Below are positions 33,116 through 41,387 of a stretch of DNA of 64,000 bases, one piece after another. A program made the translations under genes and the position numbers. The DNA is taken from assembly GCA_041394945.1 (NCBI GenBank), contig JAWKHH010000001.1, forward strand, positions 2,108,001 to 2,172,000. Reading direction: 5' to 3'. This DNA is from Bryobacteraceae bacterium. Lineage in GTDB: Bacteria > Acidobacteriota > Terriglobia > Bryobacterales > Bryobacteraceae. Numbering within the stretch: the stretch's first letter is position 1; every line of letters starts with the position of its first letter. The notes under the pieces are model-generated. The model worked only from the letters and a program-made list of their open reading frames with translations, had not been told where the DNA came from and ran no database searches.

Positions 33116-34297
33116 TCACAAGACTCCCGCCGCAGACCCATAATCGGAGCTTTCCGGAAGATTGGAAGTACTGGCGGCGTTTACGTACTGCGGGAAGGTC
33201 CCAAGGAAAATAGACTGCCTGATTTGGGCCATGATGTCAAGGTACCGGCGCAGGTTGTGAATGGTTCCGAGCGTACAAAATAACATTTCGCCAGCTTGGA
33301 ACAAATGGCGAAGGTAGGCGCGCGAGTACGTGCGGCACGTGTAACAGCCGCACGCCGGGTCCACCGGCCGGGGGTCGTCCTTGTAGCGGGCGTGCTTGAT
33401 CACCACTCGGCCCTCGCTGGTGAACAGGCATCCGTTCCGTGCGTTCCGGGACGGCATGACGCAATCCATCATGTCCGTACCACGGGCTACGTACCGGGCG
33501 AGTTCCTCCGGCGCGCCCACACCCATCACGTAGCGTGGCTTGAGGCGCGGCAGTTCCGGGACGGACGCTTCCGTCATGGCCATGCTGAGGTCGCGCGGTT
33601 CGCCCACCGACAGTCCGCCGATCGCGTAGCCTTCGGCGTCGAGATCAACCAGGCGCCGGGCGCACTCGCGGCGCAGATCCGCATACATCCCACCCTGAAC
33701 GATCGGGAACAACGCCTGCGGAAGCCCGTTCGGAGGCGCCAGCATGCACGCGTCGAAATGCGCGAACGCTTCACGCGCCCAGCGCGCCGTTCGCAACATG
33801 GAATGCTTCGCGGCTTCGTGGCTCGACGGATATGCGAGGCACTCGTCCAGCACCATCATGATGTCGCTACCAAGGGCGCGCTGAACATCCACGGTGGATG
33901 CCGGCGTGAAGCGGTGCGCATCGCCGTTGAGGTGGGACCGGAACGTGACGCCGCCCTCGTCCACCTTGGTGAGTTGGGAGAGGCTGAAGGCCTGGAACCC
34001 GCCGGAGTCCGTGAGGACCGCGCGGTCCCACTGCATGAAGCCATGCAATCCGCCGAGACGTTGCACGGTCTGGTGGCCGGGCCGCAAGTGCAGATGGTAG
34101 GTGTTGCCAAGGATGATCCGCGCGCCGACATCCTCGGCCAAGTGTTTCGTGGTGAGCCCCTTCACGCTCGCCTGCGTGCCCACGGGCATGAAGACCGGGG
34201 TCTCGACGGTCCCGTGCGGCGTATGCAGCAAACCGGCGCGCGCGCCCGTCGTGGAACATTCGGCTTGGATCTCGAAGCGTAGGGCCGGCACTTCCAC
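33116..34297 (-). CDS. tgt: Queuine tRNA-ribosyltransferase
   Basis: 393 residues. The enzyme swaps guanine-34 of GUN anticodon tRNAs for preQ1. The catalytic aspartates stand in VLTDSGGFQAFSL and MDCVMPSRNARNG. The substrate motif FPIVQGGMYADLR, IGGLSVGEP and the zinc site CGCYTCRTYSRAYLRHL are all present. First gene of tgt-yajC-secD-secF; divergent from nfeD, with the two start regions only 48 nt apart. Confidence 0.97.
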   Translation of the reverse strand: MEVPALRFEIQAECSTTGARAGLLHTPHGTVETPVFMPVGTQASVKGLTTKHLAEDVGARIILGNTYHLHLRPGHQTVQRLGGLHGFMQWDRAVLTDSGGFQAFSLSQLTKVDEGGVTFRSHLNGDAHRFTPASTVDVQRALGSDIMMVLDECLAYPSSHEAAKHSMLRTARWAREAFAHFDACMLAPPNGLPQALFPIVQGGMYADLRRECARRLVDLDAEGYAIGGLSVGEPRDLSMAMTEASVPELPRLKPRYVMGVGAPEELARYVARGTDMMDCVMPSRNARNGCLFTSEGRVVIKHARYKDDPRPVDPACGCYTCRTYSRAYLRHLFQAGEMLFCTLGTIHNLRRYLDIMAQIRQSIFLGTFPQYVNAASTSNLPESSDYGSAAGVL

Positions 34298-34303
34298 CTA
34301 TTG

Positions 34304-34349
34304 TAGAATCGCCGTTATGCCGCACCCGTGCCGGAAGGCGTCCGCATGA
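34304..34349 (+). promoter_or_regulatory. Candidate promoter and 10-codon leader ORF before nfeD
   Basis: TAGAAT at 34304-34309 is a -10-like box. Seven bases later an ATG (34317) opens MPHPCRKASA, whose TGA (34347-34349) overlaps the nfeD ATG (34346) as ATGA. The arrangement would couple nfeD translation to a leaderless leader peptide. No Shine-Dalgarno is seen before nfeD. An in-frame GTG at 34328 is the alternative nfeD start. Confidence 0.35.
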
Positions 34350-34786
34350 TTGACTTGTCTATTCCGTGGTGGGCGTGGGTGGGAGGCGGGCTCCTGCTGA
34401 TGGCCGCGGAGACGACGGTGCCCACCAGCTTCTATGCTTTTTTCTTCGGTGTCGCCGCGGTGATTACCGGCGGCGTGGTGGCGGCCGGACTCGCCCCGTC
34501 GTTCGAGGCGCAGGGGATCACGCTCGTCATCGTCGCCATCGCGGCGGTGATGGTGCGGAGACCAATCATCCAGCGTTTCCAGCTGCAACCGGAAACGAGG
34601 GAGATCGATACGCTCGTCGGAGAGACCGCCATTGCGCTCGAGACGCTGAATCCGGACGAGGTGGGCAAGGCGGAGTTGCGCGGCACGGCCTGGAACGCGC
34701 GCAACGTGGGCGATTCGCCGATCCCGGCGAAGACGCGCTGCCGCGTGGAGCGCGTCGACGGGTTGACGATTCACATCCGGCCGTAG
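34346..34786 (+). CDS. nfeD: NfeD-like membrane protein
   Basis: 146 residues. Three or four hydrophobic stretches (WWAWVGGGLLLMAAETTV, FYAFFFGVAAVITGGVVAAG, GITLVIVAIAAVMVRRPII), then a C-terminal OB-fold: LVGETAIALETLNPDEVGKAELRG, WNARNVGDSPIPAKTRCRVE, VDGLTIHIRP. NfeD proteins act with slipins (stomatin-like) at the membrane and the genes are normally adjacent; here the slipin is 1.5 kb away with an opposite-strand gene in between. Confidence 0.9.
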   Translation: MIDLSIPWWAWVGGGLLLMAAETTVPTSFYAFFFGVAAVITGGVVAAGLAPSFEAQGITLVIVAIAAVMVRRPIIQRFQLQPETREIDTLVGETAIALETLNPDEVGKAELRGTAWNARNVGDSPIPAKTRCRVERVDGLTIHIRP

Positions 34787-34810
34787 GGGCCGGATCGACC
34801 GCCGGCGAGG

Positions 34811-36166
34811 TCAGGCGATCGCGTATTGACGCTTCGGATCGTGGGGCCCCATCCCGATTTCAACCAGCAGGCCGCGGCCCACCAGCGACTTCAACCGGGT
34901 CAGCGTCGCGCGCTCGGAAATGCCGATCTTGCGCGCGATCACCGACGTCTTCCTGGGCTTCCCGTCACGGAGCAGGTCGAGGATCTTCCGGTCCCGGTCA
35001 TGGACGATCGGCGCCTTCATGCGGACGCTCGAGATCGTGACGCGAAAATGCGCGCCGAGTTCTTCGAGCACCGGCGCCGGCAATCCCGCCTCATCGCAGA
35101 CGGCGGCCATGCGCTGGATCCCGCTGCCCCACTGCTCGATCAGGCCCAGTTCCGCGAAGAACTTCGCGATGACGCGATTTCTCAACTTGGAAACACCATT
35201 GTGGACATCCTCGAGCGTAAGGCCGAAGGGAAGCAGCCCGGGATTCACGATCTCGATCCGATCGTCGAAAACAGCCACCCGGATGGGTGATCCGGCTTGC
35301 GCGTAGTCAGCGTGGACAACCGCGTTCACAATGGCCTCTCGAATCGCCACCGGCGGCACGGACCATCGGTCTTCACGCCGCGGCCCGCGGATGACCGCCT
35401 CGCGCGTGAGGTGCTTCTGGACGAACGCGATCGCTTCCTCGGCGGCGAGAGGAAGGTACGATCGAATCACGACCGAGTCCACCAACCGTGATTTGTCCGC
35501 GCCCCGGAAGCGGCCGGCCTGGATCCACGAGTCGGGGAAAAGGCCGAACCGGTTCTTGCCGAACAGCAGCAATCCGCCAATGGTCGGAACGGTGCGCCGC
35601 TGATACTGCGTGGTGACGCGGATGTCGCCCCACGTGCTCGGCCCCACGGCTTTGTGCTTGAGCAACTCGGAAGCTAGTCGGAAGTCGAGTGCTTCCGACT
35701 TCATTTCCGGGATCGCCTGCTCATCGTAGGTCCCGGTCCGGTTCATGCTCTTGAGCTCGTCGATCTGCGCGGGATCGGCTTTCCTGTTGGTTGAGCCGAC
35801 ACGGATGAACACGCCTCCGGCGGGCCCCATTCGCTCGATGTGGTGCGGCCGCGTGTTGCTCGGATGGATCTCCACCGTGAGAACGTTCGTTTTGCGCCAC
35901 GGCCAGATCTCGATATCCGGAATCAGCCGCGGACGGATGGAGTCCGCGATCAGATTCGCGACCTTCTCTTCCGCGCGAAGCACATCGGCGACGCCGCGGA
36001 CGCGCTTGGTTCCGTCCTCGACGCCGATCACCAGCGTGCCTCCAGCCGTGTTCGCGAACGCGACCAGGCACTTCAGAATGCGGTCCGGCGAGGAGAGGTC
36101 CTGCTTGAACTCGAGCGTCTTGCCTTCGTGGCGCCGCAGCAAATCGGCCAGTCCCATACTCCGCAT
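34811..36166 (-). CDS. AlbA_2 (Schlafen-like) domain ATP-binding regulator
   Basis: 451 residues from MRSMGLADLL; a start at 36157 is also possible, both behind a GGAG. The AlbA_2/Schlafen domain (residues ~10-130) has EGKTLEFKQDLSS, AFANTAGGTLVIGVED and GGVFIRVGSTNRKAD. The middle is the C-terminal ATPase-like half (VPPVAIREAIVNAVVHADYA, EIVNPGLLPFGLTLEDV). A winged HTH closes the protein (RKTSVIARKIGISERATLTR). Such proteins are predicted DNA-binding regulators, sometimes linked to defence or mobile elements. It stands alone on the minus strand between nfeD and the slipin gene. Confidence 0.85.
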   Translation of the reverse strand: MRSMGLADLLRRHEGKTLEFKQDLSSPDRILKCLVAFANTAGGTLVIGVEDGTKRVRGVADVLRAEEKVANLIADSIRPRLIPDIEIWPWRKTNVLTVEIHPSNTRPHHIERMGPAGGVFIRVGSTNRKADPAQIDELKSMNRTGTYDEQAIPEMKSEALDFRLASELLKHKAVGPSTWGDIRVTTQYQRRTVPTIGGLLLFGKNRFGLFPDSWIQAGRFRGADKSRLVDSVVIRSYLPLAAEEAIAFVQKHLTREAVIRGPRREDRWSVPPVAIREAIVNAVVHADYAQAGSPIRVAVFDDRIEIVNPGLLPFGLTLEDVHNGVSKLRNRVIAKFFAELGLIEQWGSGIQRMAAVCDEAGLPAPVLEELGAHFRVTISSVRMKAPIVHDRDRKILDLLRDGKPRKTSVIARKIGISERATLTRLKSLVGRGLLVEIGMGPHDPKRQYAIA

Positions 36167-36248
36167 CTTACTCCGAACCTGCTCTGCTTCGCAGTACTTC
36201 CGAGTTCGTCGGCCGGCCCGTTGGCGATGATCCGCGTCAGCCCTGGTG

Positions 36249-36292
36249 TAGAATCCCGTAGTGGCGACGCTCCAAGCGCGCCCCGGAAGGAG
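36249..36292 (+). promoter_or_regulatory. Candidate promoter and RBS of the slipin gene
   Basis: A -10-like TAGAAT (36249-36254) with the same TGTAGAATC context as the box before nfeD, then AAGGAG at 36287-36292, 7 nt before the ATG at 36300. A GTG at 36261, six bases after the box and in the same frame, is a possible leaderless start adding 13 residues. Confidence 0.45.
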
Positions 36293-36299
36293 CCCCCCG

Positions 36300-37220
36300 A
36301 TGGAAGGCAGTTTTATCGTAGTTCTCGCGTTGATGGTTCTCGCGATCATCGTCCTCGCCAAGACCGCCATCGTCGTGCCGCAACAATCCGCGTTCGTCGT
36401 CGAACGCCTTGGCCGCTTCGCCGGAACGCTCGAAGCCGGCTTCCACATCCTCACCCCCTTCGTCGACGTGGTCCGCTACAAGCACTCCCTGAAGGAAACC
36501 GCCATCGATATTCCAGAGCAGATCTGCATCACGCGCGACAACGTGCAAGTTGGCGTCGACGGCGTGCTGTACCTCAAGGTGCTCAACCCGGAGCGCGCCT
36601 CCTACGGCGTCGCCAACTATGTCTTCGCGATCTCGCAACTGGCCCAGACGACGCTCCGCAGCGAGATCGGCAAGATCGACCTGGACCGTACGTTCGAGGA
36701 ACGCGCGAACATCAACGCATCGGTGGTCAGCGAGTTGGACAAGGCGAGCGACCCGTGGGGCGTGAAAGTGCTCCGCTACGAAATCAAGAACATCACCCCG
36801 CCCGCCGACGTGCTCGCGGCGATGGAGAAGCAGATGCGCGCCGAGCGCGAGAAGCGAGCCACGATTTTGAACTCGGAAGGCGTTCGCGACGCGGCCATCA
36901 ACACCGCTGAGGGCGAAAAGCAGAAGGCGATCAAAGCCAGCGAGGCGCGGCGGCAGCAGCAGATCAACGAAGCCGAAGGCGAAGCCTCGGCAATCATGTC
37001 CATCGCCGACGCCACCGCCGAAGGCATCCGCCGCGTCGCCGCCGCCATTCAGGCGCCAGGCGGCCAGCAGGCGGTTCAACTTCGCGTCGCCGAACAGTAC
37101 ATCGAGCAGTTCGGAAGCCTGGCGAAGACGAACAACACGATGATCGTCCCGTCGAATCTCGCCGACGTCAGCAGCGTGCTCGCCGCCGCGATGTCGGTGA
37201 TCAAGCAGAGTGAGCGTTGA
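36300..37220 (+). CDS. SPFH/slipin (stomatin-like) membrane protein
   Basis: 306 residues. One N-terminal helix (FIVVLALMVLAIIVLAKTAI), then the SPFH/band-7 domain: VVPQQSAFVVERLGRFAGTL, YKHSLKETAIDIPEQ, VGVDGVLYLKVLNPERASYG, TLRSEIGKIDLDRTFEERAN and WGVKVLRYEIKNITPP. A coiled coil of Glu/Lys/Arg/Ala heptads follows (MEKQMRAEREKRATILNSEG). It is the QmcA/paraslipin type that normally partners with NfeD. It scaffolds membrane microdomains or protease complexes. Confidence 0.93.
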   Translation: MEGSFIVVLALMVLAIIVLAKTAIVVPQQSAFVVERLGRFAGTLEAGFHILTPFVDVVRYKHSLKETAIDIPEQICITRDNVQVGVDGVLYLKVLNPERASYGVANYVFAISQLAQTTLRSEIGKIDLDRTFEERANINASVVSELDKASDPWGVKVLRYEIKNITPPADVLAAMEKQMRAEREKRATILNSEGVRDAAINTAEGEKQKAIKASEARRQQQINEAEGEASAIMSIADATAEGIRRVAAAIQAPGGQQAVQLRVAEQYIEQFGSLAKTNNTMIVPSNLADVSSVLAAAMSVIKQSER

Positions 37221-37226
37221 GCGCGA

Positions 37227-38534
37227 TCAGCCCCGCGTTAGAACCTTGGTGATGTCGTTGTAGAGAACGAATACGACCAGCATCATCAGGAAGACAAACC
37301 CGAACTTCATCACGTTCTCTTTGAAGCGCAGGCTGAGGTCCCGCCGGTAGAGCATCTCGATCAGCAGCAGCAGGATCACGCCGCCATCGAGAATCGGGAT
37401 CGGGAGCAGATTGAGCACGGCCAGATTCAGGCTCACCACCGACATCAGGTCCAGGTAGGCCGCCGGACCCTCGCGCGCCGCCTCGCCCGAAATCTGCGCG
37501 ATCCGGATCGGGCCCTCGAGCGACTTCGCCGACATCCGGCGCTGCACGATGCCCTTGATCATCTCGTAGATCAACGTCGCGCTCTTCAGGTTCCGGCTGA
37601 CGGATTCGGTCAACGCCTCGGCAAAGCCCAACTTCACATAGGTGACCCGTGGCGCCATCGCGATGCCGATCATCCAGGATTTTGTCCCGTCGTCGAGCGT
37701 CCGCTCTGCGGGCGTTACCGACACGGTGTGCTCCTTCCCTTCGCGGGAGTAGACAACATCGACGGGGCTCCCATTGCTCGCCTTGATGATTTCGCGCAGC
37801 CGGTAGGCCGAGCGCACCGGAACTCCGTTGACGCTGACCATCATGTCGCCGCCGCGAAGCCCCTGCCGCTCGGCATCCATGCCCGGCTCCACGCCGCTGA
37901 TCATCACGTCGGACTGCTCGGCCCAGCCGATCGTGCCAATGCCGTTGCGTTCGTCGAGCTTCGGCGTCACGGTCAGGTCCAGTTGCTGGCCGTCGCGCTC
38001 CACCGTCACCGGAATCGCGCGATTCACGCTTGCGATCTCGGTGAGCAGAATGTCTTCCCAACCCGGATCGCGCTTTCCATCGAATGCAACCACCCGATCG
38101 CCTTCACGGAGCCCCGCCGCGGCTGCGGCGGAATCCGGCAGCACGACACCGATCGTCCCGGGCTGGCTGCTATCGGGCGTCTTCGGGTACTTCACCATGT
38201 AGAGCCCGGTGAGGATCCCGACTGCCAGCACGATATTCATGAAGGGACCGGCGAAGGCGATGATCACCCGCTGCCAACGCGGTTTGTTTAGGAACGATCT
38301 CGGATCGTCGGAAACCGGGTCGCCAGGCTGCTCCCCCGCCATCTTCACGTACCCGCCGAAGGGCACGAGCGAAACGCGGAAGTCCGTTTCTCCACGCTTG
38401 AACCCGAAAAGCCGTGGACCGAATCCAAAGCTGAAGGCGTCGACTTTTACGTCGAAATACCGCGCGGCCCAGTAGTGCCCCAGTTCGTGGATCATGATCA
38501 TGACCCCGATCAGGACCAGAAAGCTAAGCAGCAT
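37227..38534 (-). CDS. rseP: RIP metalloprotease RseP (site-2 protease)
   Basis: 435 residues. HELGH in the first transmembrane helix (MIMIHELGHYWAARYF) binds zinc, and the distal ligand aspartate is in LPIPILDGGVILLLL. Two PDZ domains lie between: one after VVLPDSAAAAAGLREGDRVV and one after SGVEPGMDAERQGLRGGDMM. It cleaves anti-sigma factors within the membrane, so it may act on the anti-sigma at 11.0 kb (inference). Downstream of dxr by 34 nt on the same strand, a conserved order. Confidence 0.96.
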   Translation of the reverse strand: MLLSFLVLIGVMIMIHELGHYWAARYFDVKVDAFSFGFGPRLFGFKRGETDFRVSLVPFGGYVKMAGEQPGDPVSDDPRSFLNKPRWQRVIIAFAGPFMNIVLAVGILTGLYMVKYPKTPDSSQPGTIGVVLPDSAAAAAGLREGDRVVAFDGKRDPGWEDILLTEIASVNRAIPVTVERDGQQLDLTVTPKLDERNGIGTIGWAEQSDVMISGVEPGMDAERQGLRGGDMMVSVNGVPVRSAYRLREIIKASNGSPVDVVYSREGKEHTVSVTPAERTLDDGTKSWMIGIAMAPRVTYVKLGFAEALTESVSRNLKSATLIYEMIKGIVQRRMSAKSLEGPIRIAQISGEAAREGPAAYLDLMSVVSLNLAVLNLLPIPILDGGVILLLLIEMLYRRDLSLRFKENVMKFGFVFLMMLVVFVLYNDITKVLTRG

Positions 38535-38568
38535 GAATCATCATCCTTCCGTTACGAACACTCCATTG

Positions 38569-39762
38569 TTAGGACGCGGTCACCACCCGCGTCCGTTCCT
38601 CAAGAATTCCCCTCGCCGCCCGCCGGGACTGCTCATCCACGGCCAGCACCTCTTCGACGGAGGCGGGAACCTGTACCGGGACCCTGGCGAGCGTCTCCTC
38701 GACGACGGCGGCGATCTCCATGAATCCGATCTCGCCGTTGAGAAACGCAGCAACCGCCACTTCATCGGCAGCATTGAGCGTGCACGCTGCCGTCCCTCCC
38801 TCGCGCTGCGCCCGGTAGGCGAGCCGCAACAGAGGGAACCGGTCGAGATCCGGCGGGAAGAACTCGAGGGTCCGCGCCGCGGACCAGTCCATCCGCGGGA
38901 CCGGCGCCTCCAACCGATCCGGCCACGTCAATGCGTATTGAATCGGCATTCTCATGTCGGTTGTCGAGAGCTGCGCCACCACACTGCCGTCATTATATTC
39001 AACCATCGCGTGCACGGAAGACTGCGGATGCACCACAACGTCCACTTCGTCCGGTCCAAGACCGAACAGGCGGCAGGCCTCGATCACCTCCAGCCCTTTG
39101 TTCATCATCGTCGCGGAATCGATCGTGATACGCGGGCCCATCTTCCAGGTTGGATGATTCAAAGCCTGCTCCGGCGTCACGGAAACCATCTCCGACGCCG
39201 AAGTGTTGCGAAACGGGCCACCCGAGGCGGTGAGGATCAACCGCGTCACCTCGCTTCGGCGGCCGGCTCGAAAACACTGATGCGCGCCGTTGTGCTCGCT
39301 GTCTACCGGGATAATCTCGGCGCCGAATGACTTGGCCGCCTCCATGACGAGTTCGCCACAGGCGACCATGGTCTCCTTGTTCGCCAGGCCGATGGTCTTG
39401 CCGGCACGCGTGGCGGCGAAAGTCGCCTCCAGGCCCGCCACTCCCACGATGGCCGACAGCACAATGTCGGTTTCGGCTGCGGTTGAGGCTTGAACCCGGG
39501 CTTTGGTACCGAGTTCCAGGTAGGGCCACTCCGATTTGGGAATAGGGCTTTCTTCCAAGATCTGTATTAGACGCCGCCGGGCATCTTCCGTTTCCAGAAT
39601 CGATACAGAAGGACGAAATTCCAGGATTTGGAGGGCCAGCGCCTCAGCGTTCGTACCGGCAGCCAAAGCGTGGATACGGAACAAGTCGGGCCGGCGACGG
39701 ACCACGTCAAGAGTGCTGGCGCCGATGGAACCTGTTGAACCTAATATGGTTATCGACTTCAT
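38569..39762 (-). CDS. dxr: 1-deoxy-D-xylulose 5-phosphate reductoisomerase
   Basis: 397 residues. NADPH-binding ITILGSTGSIGASTLDVVRR, GLANKETMVACGELV, the metal-binding IPVDSEHNGAHQCF and ITIDSATMMNKGLEVIEACR, and QSSVHAMVEYNDGSVVAQLS. It makes 2-C-methylerythritol 4-phosphate in the non-mevalonate isoprenoid pathway. First gene of dxr-rseP. Confidence 0.97.
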   Translation of the reverse strand: MKSITILGSTGSIGASTLDVVRRRPDLFRIHALAAGTNAEALALQILEFRPSVSILETEDARRRLIQILEESPIPKSEWPYLELGTKARVQASTAAETDIVLSAIVGVAGLEATFAATRAGKTIGLANKETMVACGELVMEAAKSFGAEIIPVDSEHNGAHQCFRAGRRSEVTRLILTASGGPFRNTSASEMVSVTPEQALNHPTWKMGPRITIDSATMMNKGLEVIEACRLFGLGPDEVDVVVHPQSSVHAMVEYNDGSVVAQLSTTDMRMPIQYALTWPDRLEAPVPRMDWSAARTLEFFPPDLDRFPLLRLAYRAQREGGTAACTLNAADEVAVAAFLNGEIGFMEIAAVVEETLARVPVQVPASVEEVLAVDEQSRRAARGILEERTRVVTAS

Positions 39763-39826
39763 CAGGCTGCCCCGAAGCCCATCATATCACTGTTTGTAGG
39801 GAATTGCGAACAGGAGGATTCGACCC

Positions 39827-39860
39827 GCCCTTCGGTTTCACAAAAGAAACCCCGAAGGGC
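39827..39860 (-). terminator. Hairpin between the GlxR-type gene and dxr
   Basis: GCCCTTCGG (39827-39835) pairs with CCGAAGGGC (39852-39860), extended by TTTC/GAAA. Both neighbours are transcribed leftwards, so it lies after the GlxR-type gene and before dxr. It could end the first or form part of the dxr leader. It lacks a clear T-run. The rest of the 230-bp spacer 39763-39992 is unusually AT-rich at 39935-39990 with no gene visible. Confidence 0.5.
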
Positions 39861-39992
39861 GCCGGGGAGGAATTGCTTCAGGGGTCTATTAAAGTGAGGT
39901 TAGTCTCGCTTTGGTGGGAGTTGCCTCCCCGGCTTACTTTCAATCTTAGAATATGATTTTCCGGATTGCAAGCGGCATTCGCTAATTTTTTT

Positions 39993-40898
39993 TCATTTTC
40001 CGCCCGACGACTTCACTTCTGTCCCTGTCAGCCCTTCCAACACCTTGATAGTGGCGCAGATATCCTCTTCCCCGTGTCCGGTGGCGATTGCCGCCCGGAA
40101 CATCTGCTGCGTGAGGGATGTCAACGGAACAGGCACGTCCAACTCCTGGGCGCTCTGTAGCATCAACCCGATGTCCTTATGCATCCACTTCACGGAGAAG
40201 TTGGTGGAGAAATCGCGCCGGAAGACATACGGCGCCTTGAAGGCGATCAGGCCGCTCTTGGCCGCCGAGTTGTCCAGGATGTCGAGCATCAGGTCGGCGT
40301 CGACGCCGGCCTTGGTAGCCAGCACCATCCCTTCGTTGAACGCCTGCAGCAGATTGGAAAGGATGAGATTCTGCGAGAGCTTGGCATGGAGCCCCATGCC
40401 CGGGCCGCCGCAATAGTACAGCCGCTTGCCCATCGCCTCAAAGTAGGGCTTCACCCGCTCGAAGACCGCCTTGTCGCCACCGATCATGAAGGTGAGCGTG
40501 CCACCTTCGGCCCCCGGCTTGGACCCGGTACAGGGAGCCCCGAGGAACTCAATCCCCTTCTCGGCCAGCCGCTTGCCCATCGCCACGCTCGCCGAAGGCG
40601 ACACCGTGGAAGTGTCCACGATCACCGTCCCCTTCGCCGCGCCGGCGGCGAGCCCGTCGGAGCCGAAAACCACCTCGTCCGACATCTTGTCATCGCCGAC
40701 ACAGAAGAACACGCACTCCGAGGCCGAGGCGACCTCTTTGGGAGTGGCGCACGCGGTGACGCTCTTCTCCTCAGAGGCGAGCTTTGCAGCCTTGGCGGCC
40801 GTATGCGACCACACCGCCACGTCGTGGCCCGCGCGCGCCAGGTTGCGCGCCATTGGGTAGCCCATGATGCCAAGTCCGAGAAAGCCGAGTTTCGCCAT
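39993..40898 (-). CDS. NAD(P)-dependent beta-hydroxyacid dehydrogenase (GlxR/3-hydroxyisobutyrate type)
   Basis: 301 residues. Rossmann motif FLGLGIMGYPMARNLARAGH, substrate-binding DTSTVSPSASVAMGKRL and GAPCTGSKPGAEGGTLTFMI, the catalytic lysine in GLHAKLSQNLILSN (~residue 173) and the C-terminal SVKWMHKDIGLMLQSAQELD. Members reduce tartronate semialdehyde, 3-hydroxyisobutyrate or succinic semialdehyde; which one is not clear. It is monocistronic. The AGGAG at 40914-40910 on the minus strand supports this start. Confidence 0.9.
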   Translation of the reverse strand: MAKLGFLGLGIMGYPMARNLARAGHDVAVWSHTAAKAAKLASEEKSVTACATPKEVASASECVFFCVGDDKMSDEVVFGSDGLAAGAAKGTVIVDTSTVSPSASVAMGKRLAEKGIEFLGAPCTGSKPGAEGGTLTFMIGGDKAVFERVKPYFEAMGKRLYYCGGPGMGLHAKLSQNLILSNLLQAFNEGMVLATKAGVDADLMLDILDNSAAKSGLIAFKAPYVFRRDFSTNFSVKWMHKDIGLMLQSAQELDVPVPLTSLTQQMFRAAIATGHGEEDICATIKVLEGLTGTEVKSSGGK

Positions 40899-40940
40899 AG
40901 CTGATGGTTCTCCTGAATGGGGTTTTCGAAAGGAAGAAGT

Positions 40941-40946
40941 ATTGTA
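40941..40946 (-). promoter_or_regulatory. Candidate -10 box of the GlxR-type gene
   Basis: TACAAT on the minus strand, 42 nt before the ATG at 40898, with AGGAG in between, so this gene would have an ordinary leader, unlike several neighbours. No clear -35. Confidence 0.4.
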
Positions 40947-41297
40947 CTACGGGAGCAGACACAGGCCCGCGCGACCGGCGCCGACAATAATCGCCGGCGC
41001 CGGCATAGAACCGGAGCCCGGCCCCTCGGTCGATATGAGCGACCAAACGACCAAACCGAATTCGCAGTGACGCGGACGAAGCTGCGAAAAGGAACCCCGC
41101 GGCGCAGAGCTCGAATCCTCGCGCTCAGTCCCAGGCGGCCCCCGACGGATCATGGCCATGCAGTAACCGACCCGCGAAGATCAGTGATCAATCGTCGCGC
41201 TTGCTCCGGGGCTGTCATCGGCAGCGCCGGTCGACCTGACCGATGTGCTCAGAACTCACCGATGGGAATCCCCCCGGTACCTCCCTTGGAACAAGGA

Positions 41298-41332
41298 AGG
41301 CCGGGTGCCCTCCTTCGGAGAACATCCGGCCT
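41298..41332 (-). terminator. Hairpin downstream of the tandem TonB receptors
   Basis: AGGCCGGGT (41298-41306) and ATCCGGCCT (41324-41332) form a 9-bp stem with one G-T pair. It lies 56 nt beyond the receptor stop on the minus strand. The trailing TCCTTGTT is modestly T-rich. Confidence 0.55.
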
Positions 41333-41387
41333 GCTTTGTTTAACCTCCTGCCAGCCGCCCGTAACGCTAATGACAGGCCGCTCCGTG

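Larger units (their letters stand above)
40899..41387. other. Intergenic region between the GlxR-type gene and a TonB receptor
   Basis: 489 bp without a gene. On the left, a minus-strand TACAAT (40946-40941) and an AGGAG serve the dehydrogenase gene. A second hairpin is formed by CCGGCGCC (40975-40982) and GGCGCCGG (40996-41003). On the right is the receptor's terminator-like hairpin. Short reading frames here show no codon bias or family resemblance. Confidence 0.6.
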
